A DNA stretch of 64,000 nt from Cruorifilaria tuberocauda (lineage: Eukaryota > Nematoda > Chromadorea > Rhabditida > Onchocercidae): the NCBI GenBank assembly GCA_013365365.1, contig JABVXU010000097.1, positions 62,001 through 126,000 on the forward strand, in the 5' to 3' direction. The notes under the pieces were generated by a model. That model saw nothing but the letters and a program-made list of their open reading frames with translations. It was not told the DNA's origin and did not search any database. Both the position numbers and the translations under genes were made by a program. Of the stretch, positions 1 to 13,401 are shown piece after piece. Position 1 is the first letter of the stretch. Each line of letters opens with the position of its first letter.

Positions 1-168
1 TGTGCAGATTAAGCCTTCTTATTCAATATGTCACATTGCATTTGCTGGGACAAATTCAATAATTGAATAATTATGTTATCATATTTAATTAAGAACTAAA
101 AAACCGATGGAAAACTAAATAGGATTTTTGTTTGGATGATTAGGTTTCAATTGAATTTCATTAATAAA

Positions 169-437
169 TCAAAGATTATTTGTACCTTCCCGGTCAGCAA
201 CTTTAATTCCAGTACGTGAACTGGTAGGTAAATTGGTTGTTCCAGTAAATTGTGTTTCCAGAACTTTCGGTTGCGAGCCAAAACCAAGAATTTTGAGAAT
301 AGTTGTAGCGATATCAGTATTTCTAGATATGTATGAGATTAAATCATCGGTTATAGGTTGCGGGAAAGAATTACGGTTTGCTTCAAGCCATTGACTTAAG
401 CGTTCTGTTTTATCAGCTCTTGAATATTGACCATAGG
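169..437 (-). CDS. Last exon of an unrecognised gene (partial)
   Basis: On the minus strand an AG acceptor at 439-438 is followed by an open frame of about 89 residues ending at a TGA (complement of 169-171). It begins AYGQYSRADKTERLSQWLEA and ends ADREGTNNL. The exon starts with two bases that complete a split codon, so at least one upstream exon must exist at higher coordinates. I could not identify that exon in the next several kilobases. The composition (mixed charged and polar residues, a helical-looking middle, a Gly/Thr/Ser-rich tail) looks like real protein rather than AT-rich noise. No domain, signal peptide or membrane segment is visible, and I do not recognise the family. Confidence 0.45.
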
Positions 438-3400
438 CTAAAAATTATTGATCAAGATTTTCTTACTGAATAAAAACTTTCAAAAGAAATGAGTTTGCAT
501 ATTTGAATCATAAATGAATCTCTATCTTTCTCCATCTGATTTCAGTTATGCAAAAATAAAACAAAATTACTATAGAAATTAAAGTCGTTAAAAGACGTAA
601 AAATGATTTCTCCCTTTTTTGGAATTTTGTGATAAGTTAATCATATCATGAAATTCCACATTAATTTTCCATACAATAGAATTTTAAGTTTCAACGATTT
701 TTACTGTTATTACTAGGATGAATAAAAGTTCAAGCTCAAAAAATGAAATATTTAATAAGAAAAAAATAACAACCTGATAACAAGAGAAAGGTTATAAGCA
801 GAAAAAACACTGCTGAATAATAAAGCATTTCGAATTGTAGTGTTAAAGTTTTAACTTGAATTTATTAAGAAAATCGAGAATGAGATACTGCTGGTAACTG
901 TATTATTGCCGACGCAATTTCTTTCGTACTACTGCTCAATATAAATATACCAGTGGACAGTGGAACAATTTGTTTACCTACCTACTTTTACTACACTAAT
1001 GCTTTGCTAATGATTAATGATCTCCTGCTTCTCTTTAAGCACGAAATAAATTTTTATTTGAGAAATGAGCTTCAACAAAATGGGAAGAAAAAGGAAGTAA
1101 AAATTAGAGACGCAAAAGAATTTCCACAGTCATTTCTTTACGTGGTTAGAATTATAATTGAAAGGATAATTTTGATCATTATAGATATTTAAGCTCAAAT
1201 AAAACTCAGTAGCTCTCATTTTTCCATTTCTTCCTTTAATTGTTAGTTTTATTGTAATTTTTAAAAAGTTTTAAGCGATTCATCCAACTTTCTACAAAAC
1301 ATTTATTTCAACTGGTTTGCTTTTATGATTCAGTACTTCCTTCTTACTGTTTAAATTTGTCCACCGTTGGATTAATTCGAATGGTAAACGGTAAAAAGTT
1401 TGCCTGGTCATTCAATATATTACTTTTCCCAAATGAAATAATTGTTAAATTAAGTCCAAACTAATACGCAGTTCTTCCACACAACCAGTTCTTCGTTCTA
1501 AAATTTCAATCTTAGTTAGAAAGATCAATAAATAAGAAGGGCATGATAGTATCAAAGTTAAATGACTTTTGAAATCGAAGAATTCTTGACATGAAAAACG
1601 ACTCTTTTTATAAACATTCCATTCTGGCTAAGTCATATACCAATGCTTAGATTGCTTATTCTATAAGATCAAAACAAATACCTCAATAACAAATAGCGAA
1701 ATTAGCTGGAATCAAATCGCTTTTTAATTAGTCTTCATTCATTTGAAACACACTTCAAATACTACACAGTGAAATTCAGCCTTCTGCAAAGTTGAAAAGT
1801 TTCGCAGACTATTATTTTGTTATATTCCTTCAACTTTAAAAAGTGAGTGCGTAATAAAACAGTCTATAGTGTTTGGCAGACTTCTATGAAAATCATAAAT
1901 CAAATTTTGGTTATGCCAAGTTGCTCGTCATCTCTTCTCATTATCCTTTTTCATTTCTTAAATGTGCCGTTAAGACAAACGGAGCTCGGTGAAAATTTTC
2001 TCTCTCGAGACTTTTTTGAGTAAATAAAAATTCTCGAAAATTTTGGTACTCTTTCTAAAAATGAAATAAAAATAGCAAGTAGAAAATGTGCGTTAAAAAA
2101 AAAGTGCACGGATGAAATTAATAACTGCGCCGTTTGTTTTTCTGGGATATCTGACTGCGAACGATCATTTATATCATCAAATCGATTCATCGATCGAAAT
2201 TCATGGATGCCAGTTTTAGATCTTTTTAAAAATATTGAAATTTAGTCATAATATATGCATGAATTTTGCATTGAATTAAGAGGGATTTTGGATACTAATT
2301 TCTAAGACATCGATTCAATGTTCTGCCGGTGTGAATGCTATTAGATTTAAATTTACCATTTGAGTAAATTTATACTTATTCGAGATATGAGATGACTTGC
2401 TGGTGTTATGTACAAATATTTATTTACCCTCACCTTTGCATTATACTATCAGTTTATCTAAGAAACATTTTTTCATCGTAACTACATTTTTCGGTTTTTT
2501 TCTTTCTTTTAAATTAGTAAGGCAATCGTTATTTTTCTGTTCTCGATGAAATTTCGAAGTACAAATTCAAATGTTTCAAAACAGGCTTTTGTTTTGTCTA
2601 AGAATTAACACATTATGGTAGAAGATCTGGGTGTATGAGCGAGTTGATAACTCTAGGAAAAATAATCTCAAGTGTTTTACTTCTTACCGTTCATTCTTCC
2701 TTTCTGCTTTCTTCTCCCTCTGCTTCGCATACAGTGACCAGAGGCTTCCCGTAGTTTTTCCCAAAATGGGTGGAACAGATCTTTAGTTTTAGAAAAATAA
2801 GAAGCTCGAAAATAAATTTTTCCTTCAAACTGAAGTATGATTTTAAATATGATCATATCATTTTTTCATCCTTTTTATTAATAAAAGTAAACTTGCCTGC
2901 TTATTAGTTCAATTTTAACAATACAACTTCTCGCATTCACAAGTTTCATTTATTTGGTATCGAAAATTTCGTATTCTTGAATTTTATATTTAGAGACTGC
3001 TACGCTTTCTTTTCGGCTTCAATTTTTAACCTAAAATTTGTAATGAATCACTAAGCAACCTCCAGTTTACAATCGTTTTGTCTCACTGATTTAAAAAATG
3101 AACCATTGAATTGTAGTGCATTATTATGTTCACAGGGAAGTACTGCAGACGGAAAGCTTAAGTTTCTCTCAGCTTTACTGCAATGCTTCAAAAATGTTCT
3201 TCTGTTTAAACCATCACAATGAAATATAGAGTAATAACAGTAGCAGCAACGGAAAAGATTCATTCAAACATGACATTAAATTATCAGGTAGATAATGATA
3301 ATAAAAATTGAAATCAGTGCAAATTCAATTTTAAAAGACTGAAAAATATTGAAAACAATAAGTGAGCTTAGTATAAGACTATAATTATAAAAGAAGTTAA

Positions 3401-6057
3401 AAATTTCTACAAATAATATTTTATTAATGTGGGCTTGTTAAAAAATAACGGCTGCGATCATTGAGATTCAAGTTGAACTGAGTTTGGGCTTGTTCTATTT
3501 TATTAAATGAATATGATGTATTGTTGAATTTGAACAGATAGTTAAAATTGCTAAATAAACAGAAAGGTCTTTATATATTTTGTTTCTATGGTTGATTATC
3601 CATGGACAACGGAATGAAGCTTTGATAGAAATTTTCTTGAGCTTCTTTCTTCTCCATTATAGTAGTAGAATTTGAATATTCAATTTTTTTTTGCCAAATT
3701 AGTTTTATTATTACGCTTTATGAAATAAAATGAAATAAAGTAAAATAAAATGCATGTTATTAAATCTGAAATTTTACGTCTCAAATAAAAGCGCAATTTT
3801 CATTGATTCCTTTGTTTTCACTGCATTTCAGTTAGCTATTCGAAGTAAGGAAATGAAAAATGAATGAGACTGTTACGATAGATGTGTGTTTTGTGATAGC
3901 ATCTAATAGCTTAATGATATATTTTTAGAAAAAAGCTTCATGCCTTTTAAGGCCCTTGCAAATTTGACATTGGAAGGAGGAGACAAAGAGATTTGAAATT
4001 TCTCTTATTTATGGAAGAGGAAGAAAGGAAAAGAAAGGAAGGAAATAGCTCACCTTCGGTGACAAGAAGGCTTTCTGTCATTGCCCATTCAAATTAATTG
4101 AACTTGAAAAGCTCAAATCATCCAATCGCTTCTTGTAAATGCATGTAAACATGTCTGTCTGTCTGTTCAATGTGTTTCTCTCGATAAATGTAAATTTATA
4201 CATATATATATATATTCTTCATAAAAGAGAAATATGGGGAATGATTTGGTTTTTGAAATATTGAGAGCAGTTGGAAGAGATAGAGGGAATTGAAATATGT
4301 GTGAAGAAAATTCGAGTAGATTTGTTTGACCTCATCGTTGATATGTTCGTTCCGTTCCTTTTAATTTTATATTAGTATTTAAATTTTCAATATATGACAC
4401 AAATTTTACTTTCTATTAATCATTGGACATGCATCTAACAGCGAAATTTTAGTAACACCTTGGACTGCCTGAATTCGTTGAATTGATATCTTTTTCCGAT
4501 GAATATCTTATACTATGCGGTATTACTTCGGTGAATTAATTTAATTCATCGTTAAAGAATAATTTTGTGTAAATTATCATTTGTTGGAAACCTACTCCCT
4601 TCTAACTGTTAACTGTCATGCAAATGCGTTCTGCTGAGCGACATTTTTGACGTACACAAAATATTTATTGGAATTTCTTGAATTTTATACGTAAGCTTTG
4701 AGAAAGTAATTGCGAAAAACTTCTATATATTCGACTTCTCCTAAATTTAAATTTTCTCTTTGCCAGATTTGAATTTTTCAGAAGCAATCCGTCAAATTTA
4801 TCCTCATTTTTAGATTGCACTTCCGGTTTCCTTTTTTCACTTTTCGCTTCCATTTTCCAAAAATTGTAATTGCTTTTGAGTATTTAGTAATAGCAATGAT
4901 GAAACATCGCAGTTGCCACTGATCATTTCATTGAAAATTTAATTTCGGTCTCTTTGCAAAACACTTCCTCTGCAAATTGTTTGGCTTTTTAATTGAATCT
5001 CGTGTGCTGAATACATGTAATCATATGAACTTTAGGCATCGTTCAGTTAGTTATTTCACTGTTGTGCACCATTTAAGCCTTTTTATAAGATTATCTGTGA
5101 AAAAAAAGTAAGCACAAAGGACACAGTCAGACTCACTACTATTTTAGTGAGTCTGACTCTGACTTACTTGTTCATTGATTTTTTTAATCAAGTAGTAAGA
5201 AAAGATTTAAGAATTTTGAGTATTTTTAAACAATATTTGCTTAAACATCCAGAATCTTGATAATGCTCATGCTGTCTACTAAATGAGAGCAAAATTAATT
5301 GTCTATAGAAAACTGTGCGCTATATCGCTTAGATAATATCGAGCTTAATCTTTCACATTGATATCTGAGCTATTCTAATTATTTTAGAAATTGGTGTAAC
5401 TGGTTAAAACTGGTTGTAAAAAGCTATTTATTTAGCTATAATATAAAATTATGAATATCTCATGCAATTGTAATTTGGAAGAAACGAATTCCTGAATATC
5501 CTATGATTTTATCTCATGATGATTCTATTTTATCCAAGTAATGCTAGTTAAGATTTCAAACAAAAAAATTTTGTTCTTTGAATAAAACATGGATGAATTG
5601 CTTATGATTCAAAATTATGTCAGTATGGAAGGAATCCTCGAATAGCAGAGAGATAAAGTTAAAATTCACGCATCACTTTCATATTTATTTCACTGCAATG
5701 TATTAATGTCGTTGCTAAAATATAAAATGTGCAAGATGAAATTATTCATTTTGAAAAAATCTTTAAAAATACTATAACTTCGAAATACTTTGAATTTTTC
5801 TAGAAGTAATAACCGATGATCGGAAAGCGAATTTATTCATTGTAATAAAATTAATTTTTGGATTAGTACTGATTTTTTTATTTCGTTTTTCAAAAATTTT
5901 CCTTCATTACCAAGTTCCTCTGCTATTTTGTGAATTATTTCCGACGAATTTTGATTTTTTTAAAAAGCCCATTGTTTCCTATCCTTTTCGAAAATTTTTG
6001 CTAAATTCAGGACAATGATCTCTTACGTTTGGAACAGAAAGTAACGTCGAAATCGTA
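438..6057. other. Intergenic or intronic AT-rich DNA without a confident gene
   Basis: Only short open frames occur here (for example 953-1192 +, 1951-2190 -, 4665-4853 -). None has family resemblance or phase-compatible splice partners. The stretch holds a purine-rich tract near 4016-4050, a short TA run near 4200-4214 and a 13-bp inverted repeat at 5125-5158. It may contain a long intron of the gene whose last exon is at 169-437, or the promoter of the gene starting at 6058. Confidence 0.5.
5125..5158. repeat. Perfect 13-bp inverted repeat (hairpin)
   Basis: The arms AGTCAGACTCACT (5125-5137) and AGTGAGTCTGACT (5146-5158) are exact reverse complements around an 8-nt loop. A weaker outer match (GTAAG near 5108 and CTTAC near 5163) extends the symmetry. 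It lies about 0.9 kb upstream of the start codon at 6058. Function is unknown; it could be a remnant of a small inverted-repeat element. Confidence 0.7.
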
Positions 6058-9000
6058 ATGATCGCTCCAGCACTTATTGTTTTAATTGCGTGTAAAACTT
6101 TCGCTGTTTTCATTAAAAAATAAAATAATTATCTTATTATTAATTGATCTCTTCATTAACATTTTTTTGAGATATTAGTTTGTAGATGTTTCCAAAATTA
6201 CTAAACAATGTTTAAATGCTATTTCAGCGAACCTAAACCTAAACTACCTTACAGGTACTACAAATATTCTATGTATGGATGGATTTTTGGGTGGTGATTG
6301 TGTGGAACCATGCATTAGTGAAATGCAACTTATTATGGAAAGCACGCCATTCAGTCGAAGTGATCATCAAGGTCAACTTTCTTGGACACAACTTTTACAG
6401 GTTTCTTCCTTCTACTTCTCATTAGTTCATAATATATTGTTTCTCGAAAAATTGTTAGATTTAAATTCTTAATGGGAAATGATTTCAATATCAAGAAAAC
6501 ATCATATCCCGTTTTGTCCATTTAGTTATTTTAACCGAAGTATATTTATATTTATAAATTCTATTATAACACTAATAATTCATTTTGTAATTTTATTCTT
6601 ACTGTTAAAAACTGATTTTTAAAATTTGAGACTGTGTAAAAGTTTTCAGCTAAACATTATGTCTCAATAAAAGTTCAGTATGCTTGAATCTACGATTATT
6701 TAGGGAAAAACCTTTCGTTGAAGTTAGACACTAAAAATGAGTGAGAGTGACTAAACTGATAAGACTTTCAGGCATCAAAAAACCGTCGAGTGACGGAAAA
6801 TTCGTTTCATGGTATTTGTAAGTAAGTCCGTTCTTTCACAGTCTTCAAATTAATAGCATTAAAAATTAAGTGATGAAAAAAGAAAACATGATATTATTGC
6901 ATTTTGATCACATATTATTCATTTGACTTGACACATTAAAATGAAAAGTTTTGAAATTATTTATAAATCATCTAAAATGATTACATTGAGGGCTTATAAA
7001 CGAGTAGATAAATGCTTAGAAGAATGCGAGAAAACGTCTGAGCATAGTGGAAGTATTCGCCGAACATATGCCGGATTACGCTTTATTTGTGTTGAACAGA
7101 AAGAAGGTTTGTTTTCCAATTCCCATTTGAATAATTTACTAAAAACGAAACTATATTAAGTATTTCGAATTTGTAAGCTTTAATAAATATTTACGAAACT
7201 AAATACTTTTATTAATTGCACAATTAACACGGAAAATTCCAGATAAAAGCAATGTTATTCTTTTGAAATATATGAATTTCACTCATTCAATATAACTTCA
7301 TCATATGATAACATCTAGTATTTCTACTATTATTCATCCTAATCATTATTTTCAATATTATTTAATCATCTACCATATAGTTGAGTAACTATTACTTACT
7401 TTATCATTCATTCCTGAATCCCTAAAATGTCGTTTAGAAATGACAACAATAAATGAATCGCACAAATCCTTCAACAAGGAAGGAAGGGATATAAGAGACA
7501 TATGAACCATTATTTCTCCCACAGGAATTTCCCAAACAGCCATTTGTAACAATATAATCAAAGCTGAATCTTTAATATCTATCTATCCATTGCTGATATG
7601 AGATCATAAAAATTTCCTCAAATCTGTCACATGAACCGAAAATTTTCTCAAAGAATACTGGTCTAACCACAATCCTGACAACACTAACGTCGAATTTTCG
7701 CTTATTATTCAGACCTACTCATACATAGAATCAGCTCTCCAAGTATCGATTAGATCAGTAACTTCACAGATTACAAATTAGACGAAATATGGCTAATGCA
7801 TTACAAGTTCATTAATGACCTATAATGCGTTCTAAATATAATAAATTTCAGAATTCTTCAACCATTTGCCATGTCTCGCTCAGTAAGTTTCTCACTTTTT
7901 TTGCATTTCTCAACTGAATCTCGAAAAATTTGGTTTGGAAGGAAGAACAAGAGAATAATTCTCATCTTTTTATGATATACCATATTCAAAGGCCAATATC
8001 TTCCACTCGATCAGTAATATTAGCTTTCAATAAGTTCGAAAAAGTTATATTATTCACTAACAGTACAGGTATGAACCTGTGGCAATGTCACGATGTCAAA
8101 ATGAAATAAATCAATCGTTGATGAGTAGCAATTCATTTAGCGCGGCTGTTATTAATCGTGAACAGCACAACATTCAAAACAGATTGGAAACACTCTGCAG
8201 GTAAATTTCAATTATTTATTCTGCGAAATTCAGGCAGGAAAATATAACACACATTTTTGCGTGAATTAACAATAAATACTATATTTACTTACAACATTAA
8301 CTGAAGATCTTACACGTCTTCTTATAACTCATGTTATGGTAAAAAGAAATTTCCTTTAGTTTTACTGCTTATGAAAGTTATGTAAACAAAATTTTAAGAA
8401 ATTTAATATTATGCTATAAAGACTATTTACTTTTGAAACAGTGTAGCTACCTTTCTATAAAAAACATATTAATTGTTCCACAATTGTTCACTGTTCCGCC
8501 TAAATAAAAAATAAAAAGATAATTTCGGCACTGGGCGAGAGAGCTTCCTCCAAAACTTTAAAGATCATAACTAAGAATCAGCGTTTTTAAACATTCAACA
8601 AAATACAAAATTTTCAATTTACTCAGGGATTTGGCAAATATGATCAAATGTATTGAACCAGTTACACGAAGTGGCTGCGGCGAAGCTGCAGCTAGAATGA
8701 TGCTCAAGTTCATTACTGTTGGCTTCACAAGGTGAACATAACCATATCGATCAGTCGGCTACTGAAAAAAAAAATAGGATAACTAATCAAACATTAAAAA
8801 AGTAAAGCAAAAGTAAAGCTGTTTCGTTCGACATTTCCTTGGAGTTTTGATTTCTAAGGTCTATAATAATCTCAAATGGTTTTCTTCAGCGATAAGTTCT
8901 TAAGAGGGCTAAGTATTAAGGTCTTTTTTTCTTCAGCAACAGAACTCAATGCGCAAAAAAATCAATAGCTTAAAAATTCTTTTGTTTGGAAAATAAAAAT

Positions 9001-9406
9001 CCTCAACTTATGTCAACCAGAGAGATTTCTAATTCATTGTCCTGCAACGCTTAATTAGGATCTGAACCAAAACTAAATGACACAAATTAAAGACTTACTT
9101 CAAAAATTATAACTTAGCTTCGTTTTTTATGTTTTCAGATCAATTTTGACTTCAATTTACAAAAGAAATTTTAGTTTTGAACAATTGTACAATCATCTCG
9201 GTATTACTGATCAGTTGCCTCATTCCTGCCGGAAACTGGTTAACTTAACCACTGAAAGTCGAATTAACAAAGAAAGATGGCTGATTCTTTCGTCTTCACA
9301 ATCACGTAGTCCTTATACGAAAAATGTTATGAATTCGGATAGTGCTTCTCAAGTTATTGCAAGTATAACCTTTTTACTGTTCAGCATTTTGTTTTGCTAT
9401 AGTTAA
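6058..9406 (+). CDS. Secreted cysteine-rich, probably GPI-anchored protein (CPG4-like)
   Basis: Proposed exons: 6058-6091, 6228-6400, 6772-6821, 6949-7106, 7852-7882, 8069-8200, 8627-8731 and 9139-9406, all phase-consistent, giving 316 residues. It starts MIAPALIVLIAS, a short hydrophobic signal peptide. The body carries about 13 cysteines in C-x(n)-C spacings (for example GGDCVEPC, DKCLEEC, IKCIEP, SGCGEAAA). The last 20 residues are hydrophobic after a Ser/Asn/Asp/Ala-rich stretch, the usual layout of a GPI-anchor signal. The pattern resembles the nematode chondroitin proteoglycan 4 (CPG4) domain family; this is from memory of its cysteine layout and is the least certain part. Such proteins sit at the cell surface, eggshell or extracellular matrix. 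Exon 4 begins after a pyrimidine-poor acceptor (6948), so that junction is weaker. The gene converges on the transacylase gene, with 106 bp between the stop codons. Confidence 0.6.
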
Positions 9407-9512
9407 GCTTGCCTTGACATATTTAAACAATTTAAAAATATCGAAGTATTCAAGTCAAAAAATTTTATCAGACTTACAAGATTACGAAAGAACATATGAT
9501 TCAAAAATGGAT

Positions 9513-12500
9513 TTACACAGAATAATTCACGTAGTTCTTGTAAGCTTTTTTGCTAATTTTCAAAAGTATAGCACCAAGTTGTTTTCCGGGTCCTACTTCC
9601 ATGAATGTTGGAAATTTGAGGTCCTGAAATGCAATCGAAGAACATTATTCTATAAATGAGCAGAAAGCCTGCAACTTCAGATAACAATCTCAGAAAATGT
9701 AATTTTCTGGGAACGGAATCATTGTCAGTCAAAAATTAATGCTTACTTGGTGCTTTGCATGAAGTAATTGTTGGATTTGCTCCCATTTAACTGGTGAACA
9801 AACTTGCTTAGCAATTGCTTCACGAATCTGTTTCTCTTTGTATATATGTAGTTTACCTGTATAATTTGAATAAATATTCATTCTTGGCTGTTGGTTAATT
9901 TCCACATCTAAAATATTTTTAAACTCATTTTTCAATGAAACAACATCCCAATATTTCAATGAGTTATTTTCTACCATTCTTTACAGTTCGTCTAGTTTTT
10001 TTTTTGTAATCAGAAAATTATGCTTAGCTCATAGCATTTATGATCTGATATTTTTTATAAGGAATTGCACTTGCGATTGTAAAGTTTTCTAATTCAAACG
10101 GCATGTTTTAGAACTCAAAAAAATTTGAGAAAATATATAAACGAAGAAAGAAATAAGAAATACGGAGAGAGCAAGTTGACACTAAGCGCAACGATTTGTT
10201 TTTTTTTTCACCAGAATTTTGAAGCAATAGTCTTTTCCAAAGTCGAATGATCAGTGAAACTTGCGACTGAAATACTGTTAGAAGAAACAATAAAGTTCAA
10301 AACTCTAAACAAAACAACCAACCTTTTAAAGCATTTTTCAGCGTATTGGCAGCATCTTTCATCAAAGAAGTATGAAATGCGCCATTCACGCTTAATCTTT
10401 TGACTACCTAAAAATATCAACCGTAAAGAAATACGCAAGGAAGAGTGGGATAAAATATGAGGAATAATAGATCGAAATTTGCAAAAAAAGATTCTTTCAC
10501 ACATTGAAAGTCTACTGTTTATTTTCAAAAGATTGTTTTTACACAAATACCTGAAAAATATATTTTTCTTGATTACTATACAGAAAGTCAATGCAATTTT
10601 CCGATGCCCCAATAACTTTTACACCACAAAACAAATAATTGGCTATTTCACATATCGGTAGCTCGCCCTTCTCCCTAAAATTTAAGTATTTTTAAATTTT
10701 AAGTACTATGCTTTATTATTCATGCCGAGTATTCTGAAGTTTCGGTTTACATTTCAGAAGTTAAATTTTGCATGAAATAAAAAAACCCTTATTTTAGTAA
10801 CGAACGTATTTACATGGGTAATTCAGTAATGAAAATGAATATAAAAGAACCAGGCGTAAGCTTTGGCATCTTGCAGCGCTTCCTCTAATCTTGTAGCCGC
10901 ATTTACTCGTACTGTTATCATCCCAGAATGATACCGCATGCTGCACTGTTGCATAGCTTCAGCGCGAATTTTCACCAATCGAAGGGCTGTATAAAAATTT
11001 TTAATTTGATAATTCCACAATCTTAGTTTTGTTATGTAAATTTTCAATCACTAAGCAGTGAATACTGAATACCATTGCCTGCGAAAATTTTTAATTGGCA
11101 CAGTGTCTGTGACGTTTGCAATAATTTACAGTCTTCCACCTTTTACTTATTGTTGCATATAAATTTAATGCGACTTCATTGCCTTAAAGTTGAATTATAG
11201 AGCTAGAAAAAATATTAAACATATTAATTCTCACCGAACATTAGTTAATAATTTAACGGTAAAATGAAAAAAATCAAAATTAAAAAATTAAATAAGTGTT
11301 AATAACAGTTAATCCTCACCTGACAAAAAATATAATTCATTACTAAATTATTTCCGTAATATATCGTGAAATTAAAACAATGACTGTTTCAAAAAACCAA
11401 TTAATAATAATGGCATTAAGACGACTATATATTAAGACTATACAGAAAATAAAAAAAGTGAACAAATATTTAAATTAGACTTAATAAAAATGAAAACATT
11501 AAACTCGACTGTACCTATTAAAGCAAAACCTACCATCCTCGAAAGAAAGTACTCCAGAAACTACAAATGCAGCAAATTCACCAACACTGAAACCAGCTAA
11601 GTCGGTTGTACGAACACTAAGTGTTTCATTTTCTGCTTTTGCTTTTTCCCATGCAGCTAATGAACTTACGAAAATAGCTGGCTGACAGTAAATTGTCTGA
11701 TCGAGTTTCGATTTTGGTCCTATTAATGAAGATATTTGAAACCAAATTTGAAAGTATATTCACAACATCAAACAACATATTGAGAATGCATATACAAATT
11801 CACTTTTTAGTAAATTTGCTGTCTACAGATTGTATTTTGAACCAAGTCAGAGTATTACTTATAGCAATACTTGCATAATGCAAATAGAATTATATAAGAT
11901 TGTGGTCATTTTCGAAGTTTTCTTTCGCAAATGATCAACAAACTTTTCCAATTCGACCTTTAGTATGTGAACAATTTTTCTTAGTGATTGCACAACCAAG
12001 GTTTCACAGAATTAAAATTTTTAAATATATTGACAACATAAACTTTTATTAAACAAACCTTCCAAGCACAATTTCAACAAATCATATTGTAATATTTCTG
12101 ATGCTTTTTCATAAATATTAATTACTTTGCCACAGTCCATTACCTAAATGTATTGAACTGACACTCATATCAACATTTCACTCTCTATATTGAAGCTGAA
12201 TATCACACATTTAACTTACCTGCTTACCCATGCCGACATACTGAGACCCTTGACCGGGAAATAAAACAACCACTTGTTCCTCAACAGGTATTTGACTAAA
12301 ATCAAGCTTCCCATTATTGTTTTTCTTGTCGTTGGGCTTATTATCAGTCTTTCTTATTACTTTCGGTGCTTTGTTTTCTAAAAACCGCTGTAACTCCTAA
12401 AAGTATATAATGATTTTAGCTAGCACTGATGTCACTCAGAGAACATTTGACTTAAATATAAGGGAAATACAATACAATATAAGAACAGTACGATATAGAT

Positions 12501-12893
12501 TTCAAAGAAAGGATTTAATCAGTTCAAAGATTCGGATTACTCATTTTTCATTTCCGTCTATTTCTATATAGTTTGGAAAAATATAATATTGATGAATTTA
12601 GCAAAGCAATAAATGGACAACTATTTTAAAACAAAAAAGATAAAGAACCTAATAATCCACATTCAATGGACACTGCATTTGAAGAAAAATTATTCATGAA
12701 GAACTAGAAAGTTTACCTTTTCCGGATATGGTAATGAAGTGCATGGATCTACAAAAGACGTTTGCACATCTGCATAAGTTATAGCATTCTCCAACCACTT
12801 TGCCGGTCCATTAATGTCGTCACTAGCAGCTCTTTGATTAAGTCGAATTTGTTTCAATAAATTGACTAAAGTAAATTTCCTAAAGAACACCAT
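9513..12893 (-). CDS. MCAT: Malonyl-CoA:ACP transacylase, mitochondrial
   Basis: Exons in transcript order: 12893-12717, 12396-12220, 12143-12059, 11719-11534, 10986-10851, 10674-10577, 10403-10323, 9907-9747 and 9623-9513, about 403 residues (human MCAT is about 390). The enzyme moves malonyl from CoA to acyl-carrier protein in mitochondrial type II fatty-acid synthesis. Visible motifs are FPGQGSQYVGMG near residue 105, the nucleophile elbow GFSVGE with Ser at about 191, the block ICEIANYLF, NGAFHTSLM with the catalytic His, SPVKWEQ, and EVGPGKQLGA near the end. The N-terminus (MVFFRKFTLVNLLKQIRLNQR) is basic and hydrophobic and lacks acids, fitting a mitochondrial presequence. The start is set by a splice acceptor 9 nt upstream. 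The exon 6 to exon 7 junction is least certain: two acceptors lie 4 nt apart (10407 or 10403) and only the second keeps phase. Confidence 0.88.
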
Positions 12894-12904
12894 TTCAAAA
12901 ACCT
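12894..12904 (-). promoter_or_regulatory. Candidate trans-splice acceptor upstream of MCAT
   Basis: The minus strand reads ATATTTCAG followed by GTTTTTGAA and the start codon, so a strong acceptor leaves only a 9-nt leader. This is typical of spliced-leader addition in nematodes. A cis-spliced 5'-UTR exon would look the same. Confidence 0.5.
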
Positions 12905-13401
12905 GAAATATAATCATGGAACAATTTGTATCCAAGACTTCCACATGCATTGAAAAAATATAGTTCATGTGATATAAATGAATATACCTAAAGCAATTCA
13001 GATATACGAAGACATAATATGATTATAGCAGTTCATATCTTTTAATAAATATTAAATTTTGATCCAACAAAGTTAGTAGTTTTTTACTGAAAAGGAATTC
13101 CCCCTCCACATTCTCGGTTTATTAAACTCTCAGTTAAAACAATCTTCAGCTTAACTTGTTTTTATTTGAATGGCATTTTCAGCGACTTCACCATAACTTC
13201 ATAAAGTAAAAAGTAAGGCATAAAATCAATGAAAATTTTATTAAAGTTAATAAAAACTATATGCTACATTCAACAGGTGGAGTATCGTAATCACTAGAAA
13301 ACTTTTTGTACAATGAATAAAATAGTATTAATATTAAATGCAACGCTGCAAGATTAATTTATATCTCTGTCTTTCTTTTTAATTGTATGATAATTAGTTT
13401 G

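Noticed and set aside
10208..10612. A 134-codon minus-strand frame
   Set aside because: It overlaps MCAT exons 6 and 7 out of frame and spans the intron between them. The MCAT frame (NGAFHTSLM) is the one with family similarity.
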